DNA of 64,000 nucleotides from Streptomyces sp. NBC_01116 (GTDB lineage Bacteria > Actinomycetota > Actinomycetes > Streptomycetales > Streptomycetaceae). This document shows, piece after piece, positions 52,716 to 60,833 of the stretch. The notes under the pieces are model-generated. The model saw only the letters and a list, made by a program, of their open reading frames with translations. It made no database searches and was not told the origin of the DNA. The position numbers and the translations under genes were made by a program. The DNA is taken from NCBI RefSeq assembly GCF_041435495.1, contig NZ_CP108644.1:5689501-5753500 (forward strand), given 5' to 3'. Position 1 is the stretch's first letter, and each line of letters begins with the position of its first letter.

Positions 52716-53768
52716 TCACGCCGAGCGGTAGTGGTGGTAGCGGTGGTGGGTCGCGAAGCCCATGCCGTCGTACAGCGCCCGCGCCCCCTCGTTGTCGTCC
52801 TCGACCTGGAGCCAGGCCGCCGAAGCGCCCTCGTCCTGTGCCCGGCGCGCCAGCGCGGCCATCACGGTGGTGGCCAGGCCGCGCCGCCGCTGCTCCGGAG
52901 CGACCTCGACGGCCATGAACCCCGCCCACCGCCCGTCCACGACACACCGCCCGATCGCGGCCGGCGGGGCGGCCGACGCCGCGAGGGGATCCGCGTCCGG
53001 ATCCGCGGCCGGGGCTCCCGTGTCCCCGGTGTCCCCCGGCACCGTGGCGAACCAGACCGAAGGGCCGCTGCCCAGCACCCGCAACGCGGAGGGCCCGGGG
53101 GCGGCCAAGCGCTGGTAGCGGGCGAGCCAGGCCGCGTCCGGTTCGCGGGTCAGGCGGACCGCCCGCACCTCCGCCTCCAGGTCACCGACCGGCGCCAGCG
53201 CGGCGATCCGCACCTCCGCCGAGACCTCGCGCCGCCAGCCGCGCCGCTCCAACTCCGCGCACAGCGGCTCCTGCGTGCCCTCGGCCCCGGTCGCCGTCTG
53301 GACGTACGCGGGCAGGCCCCGTTCCTCGTACCAGTCCCGGACCCGATCGAGCGCCTCGCCGACCGGCAGGCCCGGATCGCCGAGCGGCAGCGCGGAGTTG
53401 GCACGCCGGGTGAAGCCCCCGGCGGCGCGCAGCCGCCAGTCGCCCAGCGCCTCGCTCTCCACGGGCTGCCAGGCGCGCGCGGTGACGGTGGCCAGTTCCC
53501 CGAAGGAGGCGGCGGGGCCGCGCCGACGGGCCGGGGCGGCGGGCACGACCTTGCCCGCGACCACGGTGGATTCCACGATGTGGACGGATTCCCCGCTCTT
53601 TCGTGTGATCGAGAGCACACCGTTGTTCCATGATGTGAGCACCCCGACCACATCGGTGAACTCCGCGCCCGTGCCCCCGTCGTCCGTCCGCCGTCGAACG
53701 GACACGCGTTTGCCCACGTCAGTGGGTGTGATGCGGACTTCCAGCCGTCCGCCGATGGTGAATTCCAC
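52716..53768 (-). CDS. GNAT-family N-acetyltransferase
   Basis: A 350-residue protein starting at GTG 53768 with AGGAGGGG upstream. An N-terminal SH3-like domain (about 1-75; ITPTDVGKRVSVRRR, DVVGVLTSWNNGVLSI) precedes two GNAT-type halves. The C-terminal one has the acetyl-CoA loop VAPEQRRRGLATTVM (about 290-305) and the closing ARALYDGMGFATHHRYHHY. An Asp/Pro/Ala-rich linker interrupts the C-terminal half (about 240-265). The substrate is unknown. It is divergent from the ferredoxin gene and shares a 117-bp control region with it. Confidence 0.88.
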   Translation of the reverse strand: MEFTIGGRLEVRITPTDVGKRVSVRRRTDDGGTGAEFTDVVGVLTSWNNGVLSITRKSGESVHIVESTVVAGKVVPAAPARRRGPAASFGELATVTARAWQPVESEALGDWRLRAAGGFTRRANSALPLGDPGLPVGEALDRVRDWYEERGLPAYVQTATGAEGTQEPLCAELERRGWRREVSAEVRIAALAPVGDLEAEVRAVRLTREPDAAWLARYQRLAAPGPSALRVLGSGPSVWFATVPGDTGDTGAPAADPDADPLAASAAPPAAIGRCVVDGRWAGFMAVEVAPEQRRRGLATTVMAALARRAQDEGASAAWLQVEDDNEGARALYDGMGFATHHRYHHYRSA

Positions 53769-53813
53769 AGCTCTGTCCGCCCCTCCTGTTCGGATCGTGC
53801 CCGAGAACGGAGA

Positions 53814-53819
53814 TACTAG
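53814..53819 (+). promoter_or_regulatory. Candidate -10 of the ferredoxin gene
   Basis: TACTAG is the best -10-like hexamer in the divergent region, 67 bp before the ferredoxin start. No good -35 is visible at the usual distance. Confidence 0.3.
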
Positions 53820-53885
53820 GGGTGGGCATCGACGACGCCGCGCTCCCGCGCGAGAGCCAACGCCCTACCGAGGAGGAACGACAGC

Positions 53886-54206
53886 GTGACCTACGTCATC
53901 GCGCAGCCTTGTGTCGACGTGAAGGACAAGGCCTGCATCGAAGAGTGCCCCGTCGACTGCATCTACGAGGGTCAGCGGTCCTTGTACATCCACCCGGACG
54001 AGTGCGTCGACTGTGGAGCCTGTGAGCCGGTCTGCCCGGTCGAGGCGATCTTCTACGAGGACGACACTCCGGAGGAGTGGAAGGACTACTACAAGGCGAA
54101 CGTCGAGTTCTTCGACGACCTCGGCTCGCCGGGCGGTGCTTCGAAGCTCGGTCTCATCGAGCGCGACCACGCGTTCATCGCCGGGCTGCCGCCGCAGAAC
54201 CAGTAA
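53886..54206 (+). CDS. fdxA: 7Fe ferredoxin FdxA
   Basis: A 106-residue bacterial ferredoxin with one [3Fe-4S] and one [4Fe-4S] cluster. GTG 53886 follows GAGGAGG. The first cluster motif is CVDVKDKACIEECPVDC, in which the usual second Cys is displaced as in 7Fe types. The second is CVDCGACEPVCP. The C-terminal extension (DTPEEWKDYYKANVEFFDDL) is typical of actinobacterial FdxA. It serves as a low-potential electron carrier, for example to P450s. A hairpin follows before dapC, which starts 195 bp downstream; this gene pair is often neighbouring in actinobacteria. Confidence 0.93.
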   Translation: MTYVIAQPCVDVKDKACIEECPVDCIYEGQRSLYIHPDECVDCGACEPVCPVEAIFYEDDTPEEWKDYYKANVEFFDDLGSPGGASKLGLIERDHAFIAGLPPQNQ

Positions 54207-54230
54207 GCGGAGGCACCACGCGCGCGGCCC

Positions 54231-54261
54231 GGTCCCGTACGGCTTGTCACCGTGCGGGACC
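54231..54261 (+). terminator. Hairpin after fdxA
   Basis: A 12-bp stem (GGTCCCGTACGG with CCGTGCGGGACC, one G-U pair) and a 7-base loop lie 24 bp past the ferredoxin stop. Confidence 0.65.
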
Positions 54262-54401
54262 GAGGCGTTTCCCCGTACCGCCGGGGCCGTCGCCGGGTCC
54301 CGGCACCGCCGGGCCCCGCTGACGTGTTCCGGTGCCGCCGGGCCCGTCACCGCGCGTCCGCTCCGCCGCCCGTACGAGAACACCCGAGAAAGCAGAACGC
54401 C

Positions 54402-55496
54402 GTGTCCGCAGTCTCCTCCCGCCTCCCGGTCTTCCCCTGGGACAGGCTCGCGCCCTACAAGTCGACGGCCCAGGCCCACCCGGGCGGCCTCGTGGACCTG
54501 TCCGTCGGCACCCCGGTCGACCCGGTCCCCGAGGTGATCCGGCGCGCGCTGGTCGCCGCCGCGGACAGCCCCGGCTATCCGACGGTGTGGGGCACCGAGG
54601 CCCTGCGGGACGCCCTCACCGGCTGGGTGGAGCGCCGCCTCGGGGCGGTCGGCGTGACCCACGCCCACGTGCTGCCGGTCGTCGGATCCAAGGAGTTGGT
54701 GGCCTGGCTGCCGACGCAGCTCGGGCTCGGCGCGGGCGACAGGGTGGCCTACCCCCGGCTCGCCTACCCGACGTACGAGGTCGGCGCCCGGCTCTGCGGT
54801 GCGGAGCCCGTCGTCTACGACGACCCGACCGAGCTGGACCCGGTGGGGCTGAAGCTCCTCTGGCTCAACTCGCCCTCCAACCCGACCGGCAAGGTGCTGT
54901 CCAAGGACGAGCTGACCCGGATCGTCGCCTGGGCGCGCGAGCACGGCGTGCTGGTCTTCAGCGACGAGTGCTACCTGGAGCTGGGCTGGGACGCCGAACC
55001 GGTGTCGGTGCTCCACCCGGACGTCTGCGGCGGCCACTACGACGGCATCGTCGCCGTCCACTCGCTCTCCAAGCGCTCCAACCTGGCCGGGTACCGGGCG
55101 GCGTTCATCGCGGGCGACGCGGCCGTCCTGGGCGAGCTGCTGCTCATTCGCAAGCACGGCGGGATGATGACGCCCGCCCCCGTCCAGGCCGCGGCCGTCG
55201 CCGCGCTCGGCGACGACGTGCACGTGTCCGAGCAGCGTGCCCGTTACGCGGACCGGCGCCTCGCCCTGCGCTCGGCGCTGGAGGCGCACGGCTTCCGGAT
55301 CGAGCACAGCGAGGCGAGCCTCTACCTGTGGGCGACCCGCGACGAGCCGTGCTGGGAGACCGTGGCGTACCTCGCGGAGCTGGGCATCCTGGTGGCGCCG
55401 GGCGACTTCTACGGCGCGGCGGGCGCGCGTTTCGTCCGGGTGGCGTTCACCGCGACCGACGAGCGGGTGGCCGCGGCGGTCAAGCGCCTGTCCTGA
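54402..55496 (+). CDS. dapC: Succinyldiaminopimelate transaminase DapC
   Basis: A 364-residue PLP-dependent aminotransferase of class I fold, the actinobacterial DapC form. It acts in lysine and diaminopimelate synthesis. GTG 54402 gives VSAVSSRLPVFPWDRLAPYK, the family N-terminus. Motifs are DLSVGTPVDPVP, the substrate region NSPSNPTGK (about 167-175), FSDECYLELGW (Asp for the PLP nitrogen) and the Schiff-base Lys224 in SLSKRSNLAGYR. The C-terminal Arg for the substrate carboxylate is in ARFVRVAF. The pathway partner dapE lies 1.8 kb downstream, with two unrelated genes between. Confidence 0.93.
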   Translation: MSAVSSRLPVFPWDRLAPYKSTAQAHPGGLVDLSVGTPVDPVPEVIRRALVAAADSPGYPTVWGTEALRDALTGWVERRLGAVGVTHAHVLPVVGSKELVAWLPTQLGLGAGDRVAYPRLAYPTYEVGARLCGAEPVVYDDPTELDPVGLKLLWLNSPSNPTGKVLSKDELTRIVAWAREHGVLVFSDECYLELGWDAEPVSVLHPDVCGGHYDGIVAVHSLSKRSNLAGYRAAFIAGDAAVLGELLLIRKHGGMMTPAPVQAAAVAALGDDVHVSEQRARYADRRLALRSALEAHGFRIEHSEASLYLWATRDEPCWETVAYLAELGILVAPGDFYGAAGARFVRVAFTATDERVAAAVKRLS

Positions 55497-55528
55497 CCGG
55501 AGCCGTCGCCGCACGGCGACGCTACGCA

Positions 55529-55566
55529 CCGAGGGCCTCGGGAGTGCGCACTCCCGAGGCCCTCGG
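55529..55566. terminator. Bidirectional terminator after dapC
   Basis: A perfect 17-bp stem (CCGAGGGCCTCGGGAGT and complement) with loop GCGC lies between the convergent ends of dapC and the minus-strand secreted-protein gene. Confidence 0.85.
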
Positions 55567-55590
55567 CGCGTCTGCCGGTACCGCGGTGGA

Positions 55591-56046
55591 TCAGCCGCCG
55601 ATCGGCAGACCGCCCAGCGGGAGCCCGCCCTTGGTCAGGGCGTCGGTGGGCAGGCCGCCGCCGAGCGCGTCCGTGGGCAGACCGCCGCCGGCGGCCTCGG
55701 CCACGCCGCCCACGGCCTGGCCCGCGTTGCCCGCGGCCTGGCCGGCGGTCTCCTGGGCGGCCGGGATGGCCACCCCGGCGGACGTGCCGACGGTCTTGCC
55801 CGCGGCCGGGAGCGCCGTGCCGACGAGCCGGCCGCCGGTTTCGCCGGCCGCCTGGGTGCCCTGCTGCACGGCGCTGTCCACGGTGTCGCCGAGACCGGCG
55901 CCGTCCAGCGCGGTCAGGCCGCCCAGGTCCGGGGTCGCCGGGAGATCTGCGGCGCTCGCGGCGCCGGCCGCACCGACCACGGGGGCTGCGCCTGCGGCGA
56001 TCAGCAGCGCGGCACGAGCGATCCGACGGGTCAGGGGGAGGGACAT
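55591..56046 (-). CDS. Small secreted Ala/Gly-rich protein
   Basis: A 151-residue exported protein. The ATG follows GAAGGAG. The Sec signal runs to AASA near residue 32. The mature part has no Cys and is low-complexity: helical AQETAGQAAGNAGQAVGG near 97-114, then a C-terminal repeat of LPTDAL units (GGGLPTDALGGGLPTDALTKG) and a GLPLGGLPIGG end. No enzyme motif is present. It may be a wall-associated or chaplin-like accessory protein, which is speculation. Confidence 0.72.
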   Translation of the reverse strand: MSLPLTRRIARAALLIAAGAAPVVGAAGAASAADLPATPDLGGLTALDGAGLGDTVDSAVQQGTQAAGETGGRLVGTALPAAGKTVGTSAGVAIPAAQETAGQAAGNAGQAVGGVAEAAGGGLPTDALGGGLPTDALTKGGLPLGGLPIGG

Positions 56047-56336
56047 GATGCTCCTTCAGCGGGTTGTGCACGAATCCGTCTGTCCGGTGATCGGACGCAC
56101 TGACAACCGCTCCGGGGGAGGGGGAGGTTGCGGTGGGCGAAGGTAAAGACTGAGTAATGCGTCCGATTATCCGCAGCGGAAGAACCCGGGCAAACGATCC
56201 ATACCGGCGCGCTGCGCTGAACCGTCACTTCCCTTGCGCGGCAAGGGAATCGGAGCAGGTCTGCCAGGTCGCGAGAGACCACGCGGAAAACGTCCGGGGC
56301 CACGGTCCCCAGGGTCCGTACGGGTGATGGGACGTA

Positions 56337-57263
56337 CTACTGAACGACCCGGATCCTGACCGCCGTCGTGCCCGTTTCCTTATCCTTCGCGCGTTCCGTC
56401 CGCCAGCCCGAACCGGCGTCCCAGACCCGGTCCCCGTAGCTCACGCGCTCGATCCGCAGGGCCTCGGACTGCGCCACGGCCCAGTGCGCCAGCTCCCAGC
56501 CGCGCTGTGCGGACCTGCCCTCCGACCGCGCGGCGGCCGCCGGGACCGGCACCGAGACGGACGACGCCGCGGACGCGCCCGCGGCCTTCGCGGCGGGCAG
56601 CACGTCCTTGCCGAAGGCGCGCACCAGCTCGGCCCGCACCCGTGCGGCGTCCCCCGGGCCGTCCGCCGTGGCCGTCGACGGCGTGCAGTTCAGCGAGGCC
56701 GGCCGACGCCCGGTCAGCGCGGCGGCCAGCAGCGCGGCGTCCGGCTCGTGCTTCGCGTACGCCTGCGGGAAACCACTGCGCTGCACGCGCTGCGCGGCCA
56801 CGGTCAGCGGCAGCCGCGAGTAGCCCGGAACCTCGGCGAGATGGTCGTAGAACTCACCGGCGGAGTAGACCGGGTCCATCAGCTGCGCGGGCGTGCCCCA
56901 GCCCTGCGACGGGCGCTGCTGGAACAGGCCCAGCGAGTCCCGGTCCCCGTAGTCGATGTTCCGGAGCGTGGACTCCTGGAGCGCGGTGGCCAGGGCGATC
57001 GTCACCGCCCGCTCGGGCATGCCCCGGGTCGTGCCGACCGCGGAGATCGTCGCCGCGTTCACCGCCTGGGCCAGGCTCATCTCGTACGTGTGTGACGTCC
57101 CGCCGTCCCCGTCGGAGGCCTGGACGACGCAGCGGGGCGGGTTCTTCGAACCGGACGAGTCGTACTGCACGGCCACATAACCGCCCAGAGCGCCGAGCAC
57201 GGCGAAGGCCGCCGCGCATCGGATGAGGCGGCTGCGGCGGGCGGGGCTGGCTGTCCGGGGCAC
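56337..57263 (-). CDS. Membrane-anchored lysozyme-like protein
   Basis: A 308-residue protein. GTG 57263 gives a basic N-terminus (VPRTASPARRSRLIR) and one span (about 16-34), so it is anchored with an extracellular domain. The domain contains ATALQESTLRNIDYGDRDSLGLFQQRP, which has the lytic-transglycosylase/lysozyme pattern with a candidate catalytic Glu in ALQES and the GLFQQ motif. Two Cys flank the domain (PPRCVV and SLNCTP). Databases often label such Streptomyces proteins 'heavy metal transporter', which the sequence does not support. It is divergent from dapE. Confidence 0.72.
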   Translation of the reverse strand: MPRTASPARRSRLIRCAAAFAVLGALGGYVAVQYDSSGSKNPPRCVVQASDGDGGTSHTYEMSLAQAVNAATISAVGTTRGMPERAVTIALATALQESTLRNIDYGDRDSLGLFQQRPSQGWGTPAQLMDPVYSAGEFYDHLAEVPGYSRLPLTVAAQRVQRSGFPQAYAKHEPDAALLAAALTGRRPASLNCTPSTATADGPGDAARVRAELVRAFGKDVLPAAKAAGASAASSVSVPVPAAAARSEGRSAQRGWELAHWAVAQSEALRIERVSYGDRVWDAGSGWRTERAKDKETGTTAVRIRVVQ

Positions 57264-57311
57264 GAGCCCACCGTACTGGAGGGCCCGGCCGGGGCCGGTA
57301 CCCAAGTCCCT

Positions 57312-57317
57312 TAGGGT
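57312..57317 (+). promoter_or_regulatory. -10 element of a leaderless dapE transcript
   Basis: TAGGGT ends 7 bases before the dapE ATG, and no ribosome site is visible, as at mshB. Confidence 0.5.
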
Positions 57318-57324
57318 CGGGCCC

Positions 57325-58404
57325 ATGGCCGACAACACCCTTGACCTCACCCTGGACGGACCGGCGCTCACCGCCCGGCTCGTCGACTTCCCTTCGGTCA
57401 GCGGAGAGGAGAAGACCCTCGCCGACGCGATCGAATCGGCCCTGCGCGCCCTGCCCCACCTCACCGTCGACCGCCACGGCAACAACGTCGTCGCCCGGAC
57501 GAACCTGGGCCGCGCCGAGCGCGTCGTCCTCGCCGGGCACATCGACACCGTGCCGATCGCCGACAACCTCCCCTCCCGCCTCGACGAGAACGGGATCCTC
57601 TGGGGCTGCGGGACCACCGACATGAAGTCCGGCGTCGCCGTCCAGCTCCGGATCGCCGCGACGGTCCCCGAGCCCAACCGGGACCTGACCTTCATCTTCT
57701 ACGACAACGAAGAGGTCGCCGCGCACCTCAACGGCCTCGGCCACGTCGCCGAAGCCCACCCCGACTGGCTCGCCGGAGACTTCGCCGTCCTGCTGGAGCC
57801 CTCCGACGGCGAGGTCGAGGGCGGCTGCCAGGGCACGCTCCGGGTCCACCTGCGCACGACGGGGGAGCGGGCCCACTCCGCGCGCAGCTGGATGGGCCAC
57901 AACGCCGTCCACGCCGCCGCCCCGATCCTCGCGAAGCTCGCCGCGTACGAACCCCGCCTCCCGGTCATCGACGGCCTCGAATACCACGAGGGCCTCAACG
58001 CCGTCGGCATCGAGGGCGGCGTCGCCACCAACGTCATCCCGGACGCCTGCACCGTCGTCGTCAACTACCGCTACGCCCCCGACCGCACCAAGGAGGAGGC
58101 CATCGCCCACGTCCGCGAGGTCTTCGCCGACTGCGGCGTGGCCGAGTTCGTCGTCGACGACCACTCCGGCGCCGCCATGCCCGGCCTCTCCCACCCCGCC
58201 GCCCAGGCGTTCATGACCGCCGTCGGCGGCACCGCCAGGCCCAAGTTCGGCTGGACCGACGTCTCCCGCTTCGGCTCGCTCGGCGTCCCCGCGGTGAACT
58301 ACGGCCCCGGCGACGCGATGTACGCCCACAAGCGCGACGAGCACGTGGCGGTCGCGAAGATCACCCACTGCGAGGACCGGCTGCGCTCCTGGCTGACCGG
58401 CTGA
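57325..58404 (+). CDS. dapE: Succinyl-diaminopimelate desuccinylase DapE
   Basis: A 359-residue M20-family dizinc deacylase, cutting succinate from N-succinyl-LL-diaminopimelate to supply lysine and cell-wall diaminopimelate. ATG 57325 gives the DLTLDGPALTARLVDFPSVSG start of actinobacterial DapE. Metal ligands are seen in AGHIDTVP (His72, catalytic Asp74), TTDMKSG (Asp99), YDNEEVAA (catalytic Glu and ligand Glu), and a C-terminal His in AMYAHKRDEHV. The dimerisation lid occupies about 175-290. It probably has its own leaderless promoter. The C-terminus is followed by a short direct duplication (CTGACCGGCTGACCGG). Confidence 0.93.
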   Translation: MADNTLDLTLDGPALTARLVDFPSVSGEEKTLADAIESALRALPHLTVDRHGNNVVARTNLGRAERVVLAGHIDTVPIADNLPSRLDENGILWGCGTTDMKSGVAVQLRIAATVPEPNRDLTFIFYDNEEVAAHLNGLGHVAEAHPDWLAGDFAVLLEPSDGEVEGGCQGTLRVHLRTTGERAHSARSWMGHNAVHAAAPILAKLAAYEPRLPVIDGLEYHEGLNAVGIEGGVATNVIPDACTVVVNYRYAPDRTKEEAIAHVREVFADCGVAEFVVDDHSGAAMPGLSHPAAQAFMTAVGGTARPKFGWTDVSRFGSLGVPAVNYGPGDAMYAHKRDEHVAVAKITHCEDRLRSWLTG

Positions 58405-58519
58405 CCGGCTGACCGGCGGACGCACGGCATTCCCCCGCACGTAACCTCCGCCGATCTACGCTGGCCGTACGCAGTACGACACGACCCAGCGCGACGCGGG
58501 TCGGTGGAGGGAGCGGAAC

Positions 58520-59305
58520 ATGGGCAACGCCGAAGACGCACGGATCCCCGAGGGTGCGGAGGTTCCCGAGGGCGCGGTCAGCCCCGGGGAACAGTGGCTG
58601 GGCCCGGTCCTGCGCCGCAGGGAGCAGGTCCAGCCCGGCACGACCGACCAGCGGCTGCTGGACTCCGAGGGCGATTCCGAGTGGGTGCACACCGACCCCT
58701 GGCGGGTGATGCGCATCCAGTCGGAGTTCGTCGAGGGCTTCGGCGCGCTCGCCGAACTGCCGAGCGCGATCAGCGTCTTCGGCTCGGCCCGCACCCCGGA
58801 CGGATCACCGGAGTACGAGGCCGGGGTCCGGATCGGCAAGGCACTGGTCGACGCGGGCTTCGCGGTGATCACCGGCGGCGGTCCGGGCGCGATGGAGGCG
58901 GCCAACAAGGGCGCCCGGGAGGCGAAGGGCGTCTCGGTCGGCCTGGGCATCGAGCTGCCCTTCGAGTCGGGCCTCAACCCGCACGTCGACATCGGCGTCA
59001 ACTTCCGCTACTTCTTCGTCCGCAAGACGATGTTCGTGAAGTACGCCCAGGGCTTCGTGGTCCTGCCCGGCGGCCTCGGCACCCTGGACGAACTCTTCGA
59101 GGCGCTGACCCTCGTCCAGACCGGCAAGGTCACGCGCTTCCCGATCGTCCTGTTCGGCACGGCCTACTGGGGCGGCCTGATCGACTGGCTCCGGGACACG
59201 GTGGTGGCCCAGGGCAAGGCCTCGGAGAAGGACCTCCTGCTCTTCCACGTGACGGACGACGTGGAGGAGGCGGTGGCACTGGTCACGAAGGAGGTCGGGC
59301 GGTGA
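58520..59305 (+). CDS. LOG-family protein (nucleotide 5'-monophosphate phosphoribohydrolase-like)
   Basis: A 261-residue Rossmann-type protein of the LOG/TIGR00730 family, related to cytokinin-activating enzymes that split ribose-phosphate from N6-modified AMP. ATG 58520 follows GGAGGGAG. A 70-residue acidic N-terminal extension precedes the domain. Motifs are VFGSARTP, GGGPGAMEAANKGA (about 120-133) and PGGLGTLDELFE (about 185-196). The conserved Arg is in FFVRKTMF. It probably recycles nucleotides; the substrate is unproven. Confidence 0.9.
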   Translation: MGNAEDARIPEGAEVPEGAVSPGEQWLGPVLRRREQVQPGTTDQRLLDSEGDSEWVHTDPWRVMRIQSEFVEGFGALAELPSAISVFGSARTPDGSPEYEAGVRIGKALVDAGFAVITGGGPGAMEAANKGAREAKGVSVGLGIELPFESGLNPHVDIGVNFRYFFVRKTMFVKYAQGFVVLPGGLGTLDELFEALTLVQTGKVTRFPIVLFGTAYWGGLIDWLRDTVVAQGKASEKDLLLFHVTDDVEEAVALVTKEVGR

Positions 59306-59313
59306 CCGTTCTC

Positions 59314-59335
59314 GGCCCGTCCGGCGATTGAGGAC
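59314..59335 (+). repeat. Dispersed Streptomyces intergenic repeat
   Basis: The stretch CGTCCGGCGATTGAGGAC (59318-59335) and its flanks match, as I recall, a short element found many times in intergenic DNA of Streptomyces chromosomes, usually next to a GC-rich hairpin, as here. Confidence 0.5.
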
Positions 59336-59365
59336 ATCGGTTCCAGCCCCTCCGGTGCTGGGGGA

Positions 59366-59396
59366 GCGGGGTCCGGGGCGGCGCCCCGGACCCCGC
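59366..59396. terminator. Bidirectional terminator between LOG and folP-type genes
   Basis: A perfect 14-bp stem (GCGGGGTCCGGGGC and complement) with loop GGC lies between convergent stops at 59305 and 59432. Confidence 0.8.
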
Positions 59397-59431
59397 CGCC
59401 GGCCGGGCGGCGGCGGGCAGGCCCTCAGGCC

Positions 59432-60304
59432 CTACGCCAGCCCCCGCCGAGCCACGGCCGGCGGCCGATGCCCGGCGATGGACGCCACCATGTCCAGGAC
59501 CTGCCGCGTCTCCGCCACCTCGTGCACCCGGTACACCCGCGCCCCCAGCCACGCCGAGACCGCCGTCGTCGCCAGCGTGCCGATGACGCGCTCCTTCACC
59601 GGCCGGTCCAGCGTCTCGCCCACGAAGTCCTTGTTGGACAGGGACACCAGCACCGGCCACCCGGTCTCCGCCATCTCCCCGAGCCGCCGCGTCGCCTCCA
59701 GCGAGTGCCGGGTGTTCTTCCCGAAGTCGTGACCCGGATCGATCATGATCCCGTCCGGCCGCACCCCGAGCTCCACCGCACGCTCGGCCAGCCCCACCGT
59801 CACCCGCAGGACGTCCGCCATCACATCCTCGTACGCGATCCGGTGCGGCCGGGTCCGCGGCTCCGCGCCGCCCGCGTGCGTGCACACGAGGCCCGCCCCG
59901 TACCGCGCCGCGATCTCCGCCAGCTTCGGGTCGACCCCGCCCCACGCGTCGTTCAGCAGGTCCGCACCGGCCTCGCAGACCGCCTCGCCGACCTCGTGCC
60001 GCCAGGTGTCCACGCTGATCACCACGGACGGGTGACGGCGGCGGACCTCGGCGACGAACCCGACCGTGCGGCGCGCCTCCTCCTCGGCGCTCACCTCGTC
60101 GCCGGGACCCGCCTTCACCCCGCCGATGTCGATGATCGCGGCGCCCTCGGCCACCGCCTGCTCGACCCGGGCCAGCGCCGGCTCGTCCCCGAAGGTGGCG
60201 CCCTGGTCGTAGAAGGAGTCCGGGGTCCGGTTCACGATCGCCATGATCACCGGCTCGTGCGGACCGAATTCCCGCCGCCCCAGCCTGAGTGCACCGCTGC
60301 GCAT
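59432..60304 (-). CDS. Dihydropteroate synthase-family protein (FolP paralogue type)
   Basis: A 290-residue TIM-barrel protein of the dihydropteroate synthase family, which joins p-aminobenzoate to the pterin in folate synthesis. ATG 60304 follows AGGAGG. Motifs are IMAIVNRTPDSFYDQG (pterin-binding loop), GAAIIDIGGVKAGPG, VISVDTWRHEV, DLLNDAWGG and IMIDPGHDFGKN. Two substitutions stand out: the usual 'ES(T)RPG' after strand 2 is GVKAGPG here, and the terminal SRVH-type motif is YRVHEV. These are typical of the second actinobacterial copy (FolP2-like), which lacks proven activity in mycobacteria. The main folP would lie elsewhere. Confidence 0.8.
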   Translation of the reverse strand: MRSGALRLGRREFGPHEPVIMAIVNRTPDSFYDQGATFGDEPALARVEQAVAEGAAIIDIGGVKAGPGDEVSAEEEARRTVGFVAEVRRRHPSVVISVDTWRHEVGEAVCEAGADLLNDAWGGVDPKLAEIAARYGAGLVCTHAGGAEPRTRPHRIAYEDVMADVLRVTVGLAERAVELGVRPDGIMIDPGHDFGKNTRHSLEATRRLGEMAETGWPVLVSLSNKDFVGETLDRPVKERVIGTLATTAVSAWLGARVYRVHEVAETRQVLDMVASIAGHRPPAVARRGLA

Positions 60305-60428
60305 CCCGTCTTTCCTCCTCAGATAGCCCGCCTGCGACCCTACGGCCTTATCGGGTCGGGCCCCGACTTGTCCGTGCCGCATGGCACGATCGGAGCCGGA
60401 CGAGGTTTCCGCCCCCGGGGAGATGCGC

Positions 60429-60833
60429 GTGTTCTGGTTCTTGCTGCTCACGATGGTCGTGGTCGTCACCGCCGTCACCCTCGCGGTGGTCGGAGGCGGG
60501 GGGAGCGCGGTGCTCCAGGACGTCCCGCCCGACCGGTTCACCGATCCGCTGCCCGCGACCCGTCCGGTCGGCCGGGCGGACATCGAGGCGCTGCGCCTGC
60601 CGATGGCCCTCCGCGGCTACCGGATGGCCGACGTCGACGAGGCGCTCTCCCGGCTCGGCGCCGAACTGGCCGAGCGCGACGCCCGGATCGCGGAGCTGGA
60701 ATCCTCCCTGGCCGGAGTGCAGGCCGCAGCGGTGACGACGGGCACCGATCTGTTCAAGCAGCCCGGCGACCGGCCCGCGGATCCGGGCGGCCACGCGAAC
60801 GGCCCGGACCGCGCCGAGGAGGACGGGCGATGA
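60429..60833 (+). CDS. DivIVA-domain small membrane protein
   Basis: A 134-residue protein if GTG 60429 is used, which has GGGGAG at a 6-base spacing; ATG 60423 and 60381 are in-frame alternatives. One N-terminal span (VFWFLLLTMVVVVTAVTLAV) is followed by a short loop and a DivIVA-type coiled coil: LRLPMALRGYRMADVDEALSRLGAELAERDARIAELESSL (about 56-95), with the family motif F/YRxxdVDe. The tail is acidic and hydrophilic. Such proteins recruit partners to curved membrane or septa. It is coupled to the next gene by an ATGA overlap. Confidence 0.8.
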   Translation: MFWFLLLTMVVVVTAVTLAVVGGGGSAVLQDVPPDRFTDPLPATRPVGRADIEALRLPMALRGYRMADVDEALSRLGAELAERDARIAELESSLAGVQAAAVTTGTDLFKQPGDRPADPGGHANGPDRAEEDGR

